37,396 nt of DNA from Fredinandcohnia onubensis (GTDB taxonomy: Bacteria > Bacillota > Bacilli > Bacillales > Bacillaceae_L). The stretch spans positions 1 through 37,396 of the forward strand of contig NZ_NSEA01000013.1 in NCBI RefSeq assembly GCF_002734285.1, given 5' to 3'. Positions 6,814 to 14,900 of this stretch are shown piece by piece. The notes under the pieces were generated by a model. It did no database searches, was not told the DNA's origin, and saw nothing but the letters and a program-made list of their open reading frames with translations. The position numbers were made by a program, and so were the translations under genes. The stretch's first letter is position 1. The number at the start of each line of letters is the position of its first letter.

Positions 6814-7881
6814 CTATTGAATGGGCATGAAGGCTACTTTCCAAACGCCGTTTTCGTCTTTTACCATTTGGAAGCCCATGTCTCCATTTTGATTACGAAA
6901 GGAAATATATCCTTGATACTCGTTCGTTTGATGAAACGTTCCTGAACCTAAACCATAAAATGGTTTCTTGTAGCTTTCGGGGTCCCTTGTTTCCTCTTCC
7001 CAGTACTTCTTATCTTCCTCTTTAGACCACATCACAAACTCTTCTCTTGTTGTGTACAGGGCATATGAAGTTTCTTGATCACCGTCCGCATTTGCTTGGA
7101 GATATAATTTCGCAACACTGATTGGCTCTAGCGTTCTTATTGGCTCAGGGTCATGATCAAGCTTGAATTCCTCATAAGCCACTCTTTCGTCCTCGTTAAG
7201 ATCGAGATCATTTTTTACCTCTGGTACATACTCATCAAGAGGAGCATAAATTTCCACTGTTGCTTCGTCCCAGTAATTGACATGAATATGATGGAGTTTT
7301 TCCTCATTATTTTGTTTGTATGAAAAGACAATTTCTACACTAGGTTCTCCCTGACTTTCGTTAAACGAGTTAACAGCTATGGAATTTACATCAATCCCCT
7401 TGTAAAAATCAAGTAACACGTCAACTTCCTTTTCCGAATTCGCAACAAAGAATACATTTTCCTTAAGGAATTCCCTATCTTCAACATGAAGTGCCTCAAA
7501 AAAATTAACAACTAGCTTACTAGCTTTTTCTATTGTGGTTACCTTTAAGACTGATTCATACATTTGTTGATACGCAGGATTCTCAGCTAACAGTGCATCA
7601 AAGTCCGGATTCACTACACTGGTAGTTTCCTTGGTTTCGGTTTCGACTGGCTGCTGCCCTTGTTCTTGATTATTCGTCACATAGGACATAGATATGATAG
7701 AGAACAGCATAACTGCCGCTGTTAGAGGGATCCACATTTTTAGCCCTGAAAAATTTCTTCTTTTTATTATCTGTTTTTCCTTTAGTGATTCTTTAAGCTG
7801 TTTTGCAAAAATGGGATTGGGATCAAGGTCAGGACGTTTTTTTAAAGGCTGTAACCATTTCTCATCATTTCGATTGTTCAT
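6814..7881 (-). CDS. Putative membrane anti-sigma factor of the adjacent ECF sigma
   Basis: A 355-aa protein with a cytoplasmic basic N-terminus (residues 1-48, with RPDLDPNPIFAKQLKESL), one membrane helix (about 49-68) and a large outside domain of about 285 aa rich in Glu, Asp and aromatic residues. This topology, and the 17-bp overlap with the sigma gene upstream, fit an anti-sigma factor. The usual HxxxCxxC zinc-anti-sigma motif is absent, so it is not a classic ZAS protein. The start is ATG at 7881 behind AGGGTGGGG. The outside domain is not recognised; it could sense a cell-envelope signal. The role is inferred from topology and context. Confidence 0.7.
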   Translation of the reverse strand: MNNRNDEKWLQPLKKRPDLDPNPIFAKQLKESLKEKQIIKRRNFSGLKMWIPLTAAVMLFSIISMSYVTNNQEQGQQPVETETKETTSVVNPDFDALLAENPAYQQMYESVLKVTTIEKASKLVVNFFEALHVEDREFLKENVFFVANSEKEVDVLLDFYKGIDVNSIAVNSFNESQGEPSVEIVFSYKQNNEEKLHHIHVNYWDEATVEIYAPLDEYVPEVKNDLDLNEDERVAYEEFKLDHDPEPIRTLEPISVAKLYLQANADGDQETSYALYTTREEFVMWSKEEDKKYWEEETRDPESYKKPFYGLGSGTFHQTNEYQGYISFRNQNGDMGFQMVKDENGVWKVAFMPIQ

Positions 7882-8398
7882 TGAGTCCCCACCCTTCCTC
7901 ATCTACTCGAATATGCTTTTTCATTTGTTGAATCGCTCTGTGGTAATCGACGCGTACTTTCCTTTCACTGCATCCCATGATTTCAGCGGTTTCTTTAACA
8001 GACATCTCTTTTAGTCCTCGCAAAATGATAATCGACCGATAGGCGGGCTTTAATTTTATAAGAGCTTCTTGTAGTTCTTCCCATTCCTTCTTTTGGATGG
8101 CTTTCTTTTCAGGTGTAGCCTCTTCCGATTCTTTTTCATAAATCCAGTCTGGTAAGAGTTGAATAAACTTTTGTTTTCGTTTCAGGTCAATTGCCGTATG
8201 CTTTGTGATCGAGAAAATCCATGTTTTCAATCTTTCTGTATTTTGTAGACTTCCTATGTTTTTCATGATTTTAATAAAAGTTTCTTGTGTGATATCTTCT
8301 GCTTCCTGACGGTTATTCGTATAAAAGAGTGCAAAATGATAAACATCCCGGTAATACGTATCATAAATAGTTTCTATATCGAACGACATATTCTCCAA
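7865..8398 (-). CDS. ECF-type RNA polymerase sigma factor
   Basis: About 177 aa, typical of extracytoplasmic-function sigma factors. Region 2 is seen in YRDVYHFALFYTNNRQEAEDI, then TQETFIKIMKNI and LKTWIFSITKHTAIDLKRKQ; region 4 is the C-terminal HTH with MSVKETAEIMGCSERKVRVD. Regions 1.1 and 3 are absent, as in the family. The start may be TTG at 8398 (GGGGG 7 nt before it) or ATG at 8389; the sequence does not decide. It overlaps the anti-sigma gene and has an ECF-type promoter of its own just upstream, so it probably drives its own operon. It resembles the SigW/SigX/SigM/SigV-like group, but I cannot name an orthologue. Confidence 0.92.
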   Translation of the reverse strand: MENMSFDIETIYDTYYRDVYHFALFYTNNRQEAEDITQETFIKIMKNIGSLQNTERLKTWIFSITKHTAIDLKRKQKFIQLLPDWIYEKESEEATPEKKAIQKKEWEELQEALIKLKPAYRSIIILRGLKEMSVKETAEIMGCSERKVRVDYHRAIQQMKKHIRVDEEGWGLNEQSK

Positions 8399-8420
8399 TG
8401 CCTCGCCCCCAATCAGTAAT

Positions 8421-8448
8421 AAGTCGTTTCAACTCCGAATTTGTTTCA
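8421..8448 (-). promoter_or_regulatory. ECF-type autoregulatory promoter of the sigma/anti-sigma operon
   Basis: Minus strand: TGAAAC (8443-8448), exactly 16 bp, then CGAC (8423-8426). This matches the TGAAAC-N16-CGTC form used by Bacillus ECF sigma factors with one change. Transcription would start around 8415, leaving a short leader that still holds the ribosome site. A second TGAAAC lies inside the spacer. Confidence 0.65.
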
Positions 8449-8533
8449 ACTTTATTAAAAAAATTTATCCTCAACTACAATTCGTTATCAGTACCACATC
8501 TCCTGCTTTTGGGAATCGGTTCACTTTCCCAAC

Positions 8534-8578
8534 AAAAAAAGCAGCAAGAGGAAGATGTTATGCTTCCTTTTGCTGCTT
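8534..8578 (-). terminator. Terminator of the pflB-pflA operon
   Basis: A 16-bp stem with one mismatch (8539-8554 with 8563-8578, 8-nt loop) is followed by a run of seven T on the minus strand. It lies about 60 bp after the pflA stop; a repeat copy sits in between. Confidence 0.85.
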
Positions 8579-8606
8579 CTGGGTTAAGACAACTGTAAAA
8601 ATATGG

Positions 8607-8626
8607 TGGGACGCGGGACCTGTCCC
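8607..8626. repeat. Dispersed palindrome family, single arm (copy B)
   Basis: The 20 bp are identical to the right arm of copy A (5977-5996), and the flanks also match (ATGG before; CCCT then TG then CCCAA after). It lies between pflA and its terminator. Confidence 0.8.
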
Positions 8627-8640
8627 TGTGACCCAACGAT

Positions 8641-9366
8641 TTAAGAACCTAGGATTCTTTCTGCGTTTTTGACGCGTTGTTCGGTTGGGGGTTCGACTCC
8701 TTTGAGTTTGTATTCCAGACCTAGGCTTTCCCATTTGTAGATACCAAGCTTGTGGTATGGGAGGACTTCAATTTTTTTCACATTTGTTAGTGTTTTTATA
8801 AACTCTGATAGCTTCGTAAGATCCTCATCATTGTCGCTTATCGTTGGAACAAGTACGTGTCGAACCCAAACTGGAACATCCTTATCTGATAGATATTGAG
8901 CAAAGTCTAGAATATGTTCATTACTTAGGCCCGTCAATTCCTTATGCTTCAATGGGTCGATTTCCTTGATGTCTAGTAAAATTAAGTCAGTTAGTGGAAG
9001 TAACTCCTCTAATTTCTCTATAAAATGAGGAGCACGTGTAAAGCATCCACCAGAACTATCAATCGTGGTGTGAATCCCAAGCTTCTTGCATTCTTTAAAC
9101 AACTCGATTAGAAAATCAAGTTGAAGCAAAGGCTCACCGCCACTTACGGTAACACCACCGCCCGACGCTTGGAAAAAGGGAAGATAGGTTTTGATATCAT
9201 CGATGATCTCTGTAACACTCATTTCCTTCCCCATATTTAATTTCCAAGTATCTGGGTTATGACAGAACTGGCAACGGAGCAAACACCCCTGAGTGAAAAT
9301 AACATAACGTAGTCCTGGTCCGTCTACCGTCCCACAGGTTTCAATGGAATGAATGCGTCCGTTCAT
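8641..9366 (-). CDS. pflA: Pyruvate formate-lyase activating enzyme
   Basis: A 241-aa radical SAM enzyme that uses a 4Fe-4S cluster and S-adenosylmethionine to place the glycyl radical on PflB. The cluster motif CxxxCxxC is Cys28, Cys32 and Cys35 ([12 protein letters not shown]). [14 protein letters not shown] is the SAM-binding GGEP segment, and DSSGG and LDIKE follow as in the family. ATG at 9366 is preceded by AGGAGG 9 nt away and gives the family's [18 protein letters not shown] start; the upstream frame to 9393 has no ribosome site. It follows pflB by 29 bp in one operon. Confidence 0.96.
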   Translation of the reverse strand: MNGRIHSIETCGTVDGPGLRYVIFTQGCLLRCQFCHNPDTWKLNMGKEMSVTEIIDDIKTYLPFFQASGGGVTVSGGEPLLQLDFLIELFKECKKLGIHTTIDSSGGCFTRAPHFIEKLEELLPLTDLILLDIKEIDPLKHKELTGLSNEHILDFAQYLSDKDVPVWVRHVLVPTISDNDEDLTKLSEFIKTLTNVKKIEVLPYHKLGIYKWESLGLEYKLKGVEPPTEQRVKNAERILGS

Positions 9367-9395
9367 GCTTAACGTCCTCCTCTTTTCTAACATCC

Positions 9396-11624
9396 TTACA
9401 TGGTTTCGTGGAATGTTCGGTTTATAACATCAATTTGTTGTTCTCTTGTTAGTTTGATAAAGTTCACGGCATATCCTGATACACGAATGGTTAATTGTGG
9501 ATATAACTCAGGATGTTCCATTGCATCCATTAATGTTTCTCTGTCAAAGACGTTCACATTTAAATGGTGGCCTTTTTTCATCACGTATCCATCAAGTAAA
9601 CCTGCTAGGTTACTAATTCTCGCTTCTTCCTCTCTTCCTAAAGCCTTCGGTACGATTGAGAACGTATTTGAGATTCCATCTAAAGCATATTCATATGGAA
9701 GCTTCGCAACAGAGCTCAATGAAGCAAGTGTACCCTTTGTGTCACGACCATGGAGTGGGTTTGCACCAGGTGCAAATGGTTCCCCAGCTTTACGGCCATC
9801 AGGGGTGTTGCCTGTCTTTTTCCCATACACGACATTAGATGTGATCGTTAAAATGGATTGTGTGTGAACAGAGTCACGGTATGTTTTATGCTTTTTAATC
9901 TTATTCATAAAACGCTTCACAAGCTCAACTGCGATGTCATCGACACGATCATCATTGTTTCCGTATTTCGGGAAGTCTCCTTTAATCTCGTAATCTACAA
10001 CAATTCCATTTTCATCACGAATCGTTTTCACCTTAGCATGTTTGATTGCACTGAGTGAATCGGCGACCACAGATAGACCGGCTATTCCGCATGCCATCGT
10101 GCGTAAAATCTCACGGTCATGCAGTGCCATTTCTAATCGCTCATAGCTGTATTTATCATGCATGTAGTGAATGATATTTAATGTGTTCACATAAAGTCCT
10201 GCAAGCCATTCGAGCATTAAATCATATTTTTCAAGAACTTCCTCATAATCCAGATACTCTGAAGTAATCGGTGAGTATGTCGGACCAACTTGGATCTTCA
10301 GCTTTTCATCAATACCACCATTGATTGCATAGATTAAAGCTTTCGCTAGGTTCGCTCTTGCTCCGAAGAATTGCATTTGCTTTCCGATTGTCATCGCCGA
10401 TACACAGCACGCGATGCCATAGTCGTCCCCATACGTTTCACGCATAATGTCGTCATTTTCATATTGAATGGAGCTTGTTTTGATAGACATTTTTGCACAG
10501 TATTTCTTATAGTTTTCAGGTAACTTCACTGACCAAAGTACAGTTAGGTTTGGTTCAGGTGCTGGTCCAAGATTGTCTAGAGTATGCAAGAAACGGTATG
10601 AGTTTTTTGTAACCAGTGGACGTCCATCAAGTGCAACACCTGCAAGAGATTCTGTTACCCAAGTGGGATCACCGCTGAATAGCTCATTGTAATCCGGTGT
10701 TCTTGAAAACTTAACAAGTCGTAGTTTCATAACAAAATGGTCAACAATTTCCTGTGCTTCTTGCTCAGTTAATAGGCCGGTTTCTAAATCCCTTTCAATA
10801 TAGATATCTAGGAATGTGGACACACGTCCTAAACTCATTGCAGCCCCATTTTGTTCTTTTATCGCTGCTAAATATGCGAAGTATAGCCATTGAAATGCTT
10901 CTCTTGCATTTGTAGCTGGTTTTGAAATGTCATAGCCATAGGAGACAGTTAGCTCCTTTAATTCCTGTAGTGCACGAATTTGTTCAGAAAGCTCTTCTCT
11001 GTCACGAATGATGTCATCAGTCATGGTTCCATTTCCGGTTTCAAGAAGGTCTTTCTGCTTGTCTTCGATGAGTCGGTCTACACCATAAAGGGCCACTCTG
11101 CGGTAATCCCCAATGATCCTTCCACGACCATATGCATCAGGTAGTCCTGTAATGATACCCGCTTTTCTCGCAAGTTTCATTTCTGGTGTATAAGCATCAA
11201 ATACACCTTGGTTATGTGTTTTTCGATAGTCAGTAAAAATCTTTACAATCTCCTGGTCTATTTCAAACCCATAGGATTTTGCAGAATCAACCGCCATTCT
11301 AATTCCACCAAATGGTTGAAGTGAACGCTTAAACGGTTTATCTGTTTGGAAACCAACCACTTTCTCTTTTTCCTGATCTAAGTAACCAGGGCCATGTGAA
11401 GTAATCGTAGATACAATTTTCGTATCCATATCAAGCACTCCACCATTTTCTCGCTCCTGTTTTGTTAGCTCCATTACCTGCTTCCACAGCGTATTTGTTG
11501 CTTCCGTCGGTCCCACTAAAAATTCATCGTCACCGCTATATGGTGTAAAATTCTCTATTATGAAGTCACGTACATCAATGTCCTTTTGCCATTTTCCTTC
11601 TTTAAAACCAGCCCATGCTTTCAT
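9396..11624 (-). CDS. pflB: Formate C-acetyltransferase (pyruvate formate-lyase)
   Basis: A 742-aa glycyl radical enzyme that converts pyruvate and CoA to acetyl-CoA and formate without oxygen, an anaerobic fermentation step. The active-site Cys pair is seen in [12 protein letters not shown] (406-407) and the radical Gly in RVSGYAVNF (717), 25 residues from the C-terminus as usual. [15 protein letters not shown] and [17 protein letters not shown] are further family blocks. Three starts lie together (TTG 11630, ATG 11627, ATG 11624); GGAGG is 9 nt before the last and 6 nt before the middle one, so 11624 or 11627 is used. Upstream lie a promoter with an Fnr/Rex dyad and a 24-bp palindrome in the leader. 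Confidence 0.97.
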   Translation of the reverse strand: MKAWAGFKEGKWQKDIDVRDFIIENFTPYSGDDEFLVGPTEATNTLWKQVMELTKQERENGGVLDMDTKIVSTITSHGPGYLDQEKEKVVGFQTDKPFKRSLQPFGGIRMAVDSAKSYGFEIDQEIVKIFTDYRKTHNQGVFDAYTPEMKLARKAGIITGLPDAYGRGRIIGDYRRVALYGVDRLIEDKQKDLLETGNGTMTDDIIRDREELSEQIRALQELKELTVSYGYDISKPATNAREAFQWLYFAYLAAIKEQNGAAMSLGRVSTFLDIYIERDLETGLLTEQEAQEIVDHFVMKLRLVKFSRTPDYNELFSGDPTWVTESLAGVALDGRPLVTKNSYRFLHTLDNLGPAPEPNLTVLWSVKLPENYKKYCAKMSIKTSSIQYENDDIMRETYGDDYGIACCVSAMTIGKQMQFFGARANLAKALIYAINGGIDEKLKIQVGPTYSPITSEYLDYEEVLEKYDLMLEWLAGLYVNTLNIIHYMHDKYSYERLEMALHDREILRTMACGIAGLSVVADSLSAIKHAKVKTIRDENGIVVDYEIKGDFPKYGNNDDRVDDIAVELVKRFMNKIKKHKTYRDSVHTQSILTITSNVVYGKKTGNTPDGRKAGEPFAPGANPLHGRDTKGTLASLSSVAKLPYEYALDGISNTFSIVPKALGREEEARISNLAGLLDGYVMKKGHHLNVNVFDRETLMDAMEHPELYPQLTIRVSGYAVNFIKLTREQQIDVINRTFHETM

Positions 11625-11677
11625 CATCAATGACCTCCATTAAAAGGTTGTTAAATATATGTTTGTGATTAAGACTT

Positions 11678-11701
11678 AGTTTGCTCAGTACTGAACAAAC
11701 T
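11678..11701. promoter_or_regulatory. 24-bp near-perfect palindrome in the pflB leader
   Basis: Two 12-bp arms (11678-11689, 11690-11701) are complementary with one mismatch and no loop, centred on AGTACT. It lies just after the predicted transcription start of pflB and about 54 bp before the coding start. Having no loop and no T-run, it looks more like a protein operator than a terminator. Confidence 0.55.
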
Positions 11702-11714
11702 TTCTTACAAGTCA

Positions 11715-11758
11715 ATCATACAACGGGATTAGTCTTGTGTCATGTGAAATATTTCACA
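11715..11758 (-). promoter_or_regulatory. pflB promoter with Fnr/Rex-type operator
   Basis: Minus strand: ATGACA (11738-11743), a 17-bp spacer and TATGAT (11715-11720) form a good sigma-A promoter. Touching the -35 is the perfect 16-bp dyad TGTGAAATATTTCACA (11743-11758). It fits the Bacillus Fnr box TGTGA-N6-TCACA exactly and nearly fits the Rex box TTGTGAAWWWWTTCACAA. Its centre is 35.5 bp from the end of the -10 (near -41.5 to -42.5), as for an Fnr-activated promoter; Rex binding there would instead block RNA polymerase. Confidence 0.75.
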
Positions 11759-11869
11759 AATTAACAGAGTTACCATTTTAGCCATATTTTCATCAAAATT
11801 TGGTCAAAATTATTTGGTCGGAGCGAAACTAACCAGCTTGTGTGCCATTAATCTCGTATGATTAGGTAG

Positions 11870-12218
11870 GTGGTGACACTCCAAGTTGCTGGAGTATCAC
11901 TAGACTCCTATTATCTGGTTAGTGATGACACTCCAATGCCGCTGGAATACCATCAAACTCCTAATATCTGGATTGTGATGGTACTCCAATGCTTCTGGAG
12001 TATCACCATCCTCCTAATATCTGGATTGCGATGTTACTCCAATGCGTCTGGAATAACACCATCCTCCTAATAACTGGATTGTGATGGTACTCCAATGCGT
12101 CTGGAGTACCACCAAACTCCTAATACCTGGATTGTGTTGTTACTCCAATTCAGCTGGAGTAACATCATCCTCCTAATATCTGGATTGTGATGACACTCCA
12201 ATGCCGCTGGAGCACCGG
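11870..12218. repeat. 53-bp tandem repeat array, six units plus a partial seventh
   Basis: Units start at 11870 (52 bp), 11922, 11975, 12028, 12081, 12134 and 12187 (partial). Each holds an ACTCCA-N7-TGGA dyad followed by a spacer with CTCCTAAT and CTGGATT. Units 5 and 6 have perfect 10-bp arms and unit 3 pairs with one G-T; the outer bases change together (GGTA with TACC, GTTA with TAAC). Units 1, 2, 4 and 7 carry mismatches. The array fills most of the 11759-12265 gap between the pfl promoter and the glucosidase terminator. I see no gene in this gap. Confidence 0.92.
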
Positions 12219-12223
12219 TAAAA

Positions 12224-12254
12224 GGGACGGAGGGACCCAGACGGGATGAGGGAC
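12224..12254. repeat. Decayed copy of the GGGAC palindrome family (copy C)
   Basis: GGGACGGAGGGACCC and a following GGGATGAGGGACA resemble the 20491-20510 part of copy D. It is broken by changes and forms no good stem. It directly abuts the end of the 53-bp array. Confidence 0.45.
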
Positions 12255-12265
12255 ACTTTCTTCAT

Positions 12266-12291
12266 AAAAAAAAGAGCCACCGGAGTGACTC
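12266..12291 (-). terminator. Terminator of the glucosidase operon
   Basis: On the minus strand a 7-bp stem with one G-T pair (12274-12280 with 12285-12291, 4-nt loop) is followed by a run of eight T (12266-12273), 5 bp after the malL stop codon. Confidence 0.85.
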
Positions 12292-12296
12292 GTTTT

Positions 12297-13994
12297 TTAT
12301 GTTAGTTTGTATACGATTGCTTCATATGGTTTTAGTTCGATTGTTTCGATTTCATCCTCAGATTCTCTTGGGTAGTTGCTGATTAGGAGTTCTTTGGATT
12401 TGTATTGAATTGTTTTTGGCAGGGTAAATATTGGTGTTTCTTTTGTAAAGTTTGTAATCACAAGTAATGTTTCATTTCCTAATGTACGTGTATATGCGTA
12501 AATTTGTTCATTTTCCTCTAAAATTAAATCGTATGAACCGTACACCATAATTGGATTGTTTTTACGAAGACCAATGAGTTTCTTATAATAATGATAAATG
12601 GAATCTGGATCTGCAATTTCTGTCTGAACATTGATGTCTTTAAAATTTGGATTTACTTTTATCCACGGAGTGCCTGTTGTGAAGCCTGCATTTTCAGAAT
12701 CATCCCATTGCATTGGGGTTCTTGCATTATCACGCCCACGGAAGTGAATTGCATCCATGATTTCTTCTTTCGTAAAGTTATCTTGATCTATTTGATCCTT
12801 ATAAAAATTTTGGATTTCAATATCTTTATAGTCATCAATTGAGTCGAAGGATACGTTTGTCATTCCTAATTCCTGGCCTTGGTAGACAAATGGAGTCCCT
12901 TGCATCATATGGAGCCAAGTCGCAAGCATTTTCGCACTTTCTTTGTGATATTCCTTTGTATCTCCAAAGCGTGAAACAGATCTTGGCTGGTCATGGTTTT
13001 CAAGATATAGAGAATTCCATCCCTTACCTTCTAAGTCTTTTTGCCATCTTGACATGATTTGCTTTAATTCTGTTAGCTTCCAGTCACGATTGATCTTCCA
13101 TTTCCCTAAGTTTCCACCCGTTTTTGACTTATCGATTCCCATGTGCTCAAATTGGAACAGCATGCTCATTACGCCCGTTTCCTCATTTGTATAACGAATC
13201 GCGTCGTCAGTTGAAACAAACTGTGTTTCACCAACGGTCATAATATCATATTTTTCAAAAACCTCTTGTCTCATTTCAGTTAGATAGTCCATGATTTTCG
13301 GACCGTTTGCAAAGTGTTCGCCACCCCATTGGTAGCGGCTATTTGTCGTTACTTTTGCATCGGGTAATCCCTCTGTTTTTGAAAGGAGGTTGATGACATC
13401 CATTCGGAATCCATCAACACCTTTTTCAAGCCACCAAGTCATCATTTTATAGATATCTTGACGCATTTTCGGATTTTCCCAATTCAAATCTGGTTGTTTT
13501 CTTGAAAATAAGTGCAAGAAGTACTCATCTGATTTTTCATCATACTCCCAAGCTGACCCGCTAAAAAAGGATACCCAGTTATTTGGCTCCTGACCGTCTT
13601 TGCCGTTTTTCCATACATAATAATCGCGATATGGGTTGTCCTTGGAGCTTCGTGCTTCCACAAACCATGGGTGTTCATCAGAAGTATGGTTAACCACAAG
13701 GTCCATAACTAGCTTCATACCGCGATTGTGCATTTCAGTGATCAGTTGTTCCCAATCTGCCATATTTCCGAACTCGTCCATAATATCCTGATAGTCGCTA
13801 ATGTCATAGCCATTATCATCATTTGGTGATTTATAGACCGGAGATAACCAAATTACATCAATCCCCAGTTCTTTCAAATAATCTAATTTTGAAATCATCC
13901 CCTGTAAATCACCGATACCGTCCCCATTACTATCTTTAAAGCTTCGTGGATAAACCTGATAAACGACTGATTCCTTCCACCATTTCCGTTCCAT
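12297..13994 (-). CDS. malL: Oligo-1,6-glucosidase / alpha-glucosidase (GH13_31)
   Basis: A 565-aa cytoplasmic GH13 enzyme, close to the 561 aa of B. subtilis MalL. The catalytic set is complete: Asp199 nucleophile (GFRMDVIN), Glu256 acid/base (VGET) and Asp335 (ENHDQPR). The DSNGDGIGD loop (21-29) is the calcium site, and VVNHTSDEHPWF is conserved region I. Val200 right after the nucleophile is the residue linked in this subfamily to alpha-1,6 specificity (isomaltose-type), whereas Thr or Ala marks alpha-1,4 enzymes. ATG at 13994 has GGGGAG 7 nt before it. It is the last gene of the sugar-transport operon and ends in its own terminator. Trehalose-6-phosphate hydrolase is a less likely alternative. 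Confidence 0.9.
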   Translation of the reverse strand: MERKWWKESVVYQVYPRSFKDSNGDGIGDLQGMISKLDYLKELGIDVIWLSPVYKSPNDDNGYDISDYQDIMDEFGNMADWEQLITEMHNRGMKLVMDLVVNHTSDEHPWFVEARSSKDNPYRDYYVWKNGKDGQEPNNWVSFFSGSAWEYDEKSDEYFLHLFSRKQPDLNWENPKMRQDIYKMMTWWLEKGVDGFRMDVINLLSKTEGLPDAKVTTNSRYQWGGEHFANGPKIMDYLTEMRQEVFEKYDIMTVGETQFVSTDDAIRYTNEETGVMSMLFQFEHMGIDKSKTGGNLGKWKINRDWKLTELKQIMSRWQKDLEGKGWNSLYLENHDQPRSVSRFGDTKEYHKESAKMLATWLHMMQGTPFVYQGQELGMTNVSFDSIDDYKDIEIQNFYKDQIDQDNFTKEEIMDAIHFRGRDNARTPMQWDDSENAGFTTGTPWIKVNPNFKDINVQTEIADPDSIYHYYKKLIGLRKNNPIMVYGSYDLILEENEQIYAYTRTLGNETLLVITNFTKETPIFTLPKTIQYKSKELLISNYPRESEDEIETIELKPYEAIVYKLT

Positions 13995-14033
13995 TTTATT
14001 ACTCCCCTTTAAGCCCACTTTTTTTGAAATAGA

Positions 14034-14062
14034 AGCTCATCTGCTAAAGAGGCAAATGAGCT
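14034..14062 (-). other. Intercistronic hairpin between permease and glucosidase genes
   Basis: An 11-bp stem with one internal mismatch (14034-14044 with 14052-14062, 7-nt loop) lacks a T-run on either strand. It may be an mRNA-stabilising or processing structure 8 bp after the permease stop. Confidence 0.45.
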
Positions 14063-14069
14063 GTTGGCT

Positions 14070-14900
14070 TTAACCTTTTACCGCACCTGCTGCAATTCCT
14101 TCGATAATGAATCGTTGCAGGAATAGATACAAGATAATTACCGGAATGATTGCTAATGTTAATGCTGCTAATGCGTAGTTCCATTGCGTCATATACTGAC
14201 CAAAGTAAATATATGAGGCTAGTGAAATTGTTTGTTTATCAGGTGATCCTAACATCAAGTATGGAAGTAAAAAGTCGTTCCAAATCCATAATGTGTGCAG
14301 AATACCGATTGTTACAGTAATTGGTGTTAATAAAGGAAACACGATTCGGAAGAATGTACGGAATGGTCCAGCTCCATCAATAGCTGCCGCTTCCTCAAGT
14401 TCCACTGGGATTCCTTTAATAAAGCCATGGTATAAGAAGACTGCTAGTGGTACTCCAAATCCAAAATACATCATGATAAGTCCTGGAATACTATCAATCA
14501 TGTTAAAATTGCTTGCCACTTTTACTAGTGGAATCATCATTGTCTGGAATGGAATAATCATTGCAGACACAATTAGAAAGAAGATAATATTACTTACTTT
14601 ACCTGGTGAACGTACAAGTCGATGTGCCGCCATTGAACTTATTAATAGAATACCAGCCACACTAACAACTGTGATAATTGCTGTGTTCATAAAGACAACT
14701 GGGAAATTGAGTTGCTCCCAAACGGTAACGAAATTATCAAAATTAAATGCTTTAGGTAAAGCAGCTGTAGACGTTAATACCTCATCATAACCCTTAAACG
14801 CGTTGACAATGACAAGATATAATGGACTTATAAAAAGAAGTGCCAAGGCAATCATGATAATTTCTGCAACAAATTTCTTTATGCCATATTTCTCCTTCAT
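14070..14900 (-). CDS. Sugar ABC transporter permease, MalG type
   Basis: A 276-aa inner permease with six hydrophobic helices and the EAA loop EEAAAIDGAGPFRTFFRIVF followed by PLLTP, which docks to the ABC ATPase. It belongs to the CUT1 carbohydrate uptake family. The ATG at 14900 overlaps the stop codon of the MalF-type gene by 1 nt (TAATG), indicating translational coupling. No ATPase gene is present in the locus; Firmicute CUT1 systems often share MsmX-type ATPases. The substrate is probably an alpha-glucan oligosaccharide, judged from the neighbouring glucosidase. Confidence 0.92.
   Translation of the reverse strand: MKEKYGIKKFVAEIIMIALALLFISPLYLVIVNAFKGYDEVLTSTAALPKAFNFDNFVTVWEQLNFPVVFMNTAIITVVSVAGILLISSMAAHRLVRSPGKVSNIIFFLIVSAMIIPFQTMMIPLVKVASNFNMIDSIPGLIMMYFGFGVPLAVFLYHGFIKGIPVELEEAAAIDGAGPFRTFFRIVFPLLTPITVTIGILHTLWIWNDFLLPYLMLGSPDKQTISLASYIYFGQYMTQWNYALAALTLAIIPVIILYLFLQRFIIEGIAAGAVKG

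Noticed and set aside
9400-9867. 155-aa antisense frame inside pflB
   Set aside because: Mirror of strongly conserved pflB codons, with no ribosome site or recognisable domain. The same holds for the 165-aa antisense frame at 14293-14790 in the MalG-type gene.
11870-12218. Possible CRISPR array or repeat protein in the 53-bp array
   Set aside because: The whole unit is conserved with no unique spacers and no cas genes are near; 53 is not a multiple of 3, so frames crossing it do not encode a repeated peptide.
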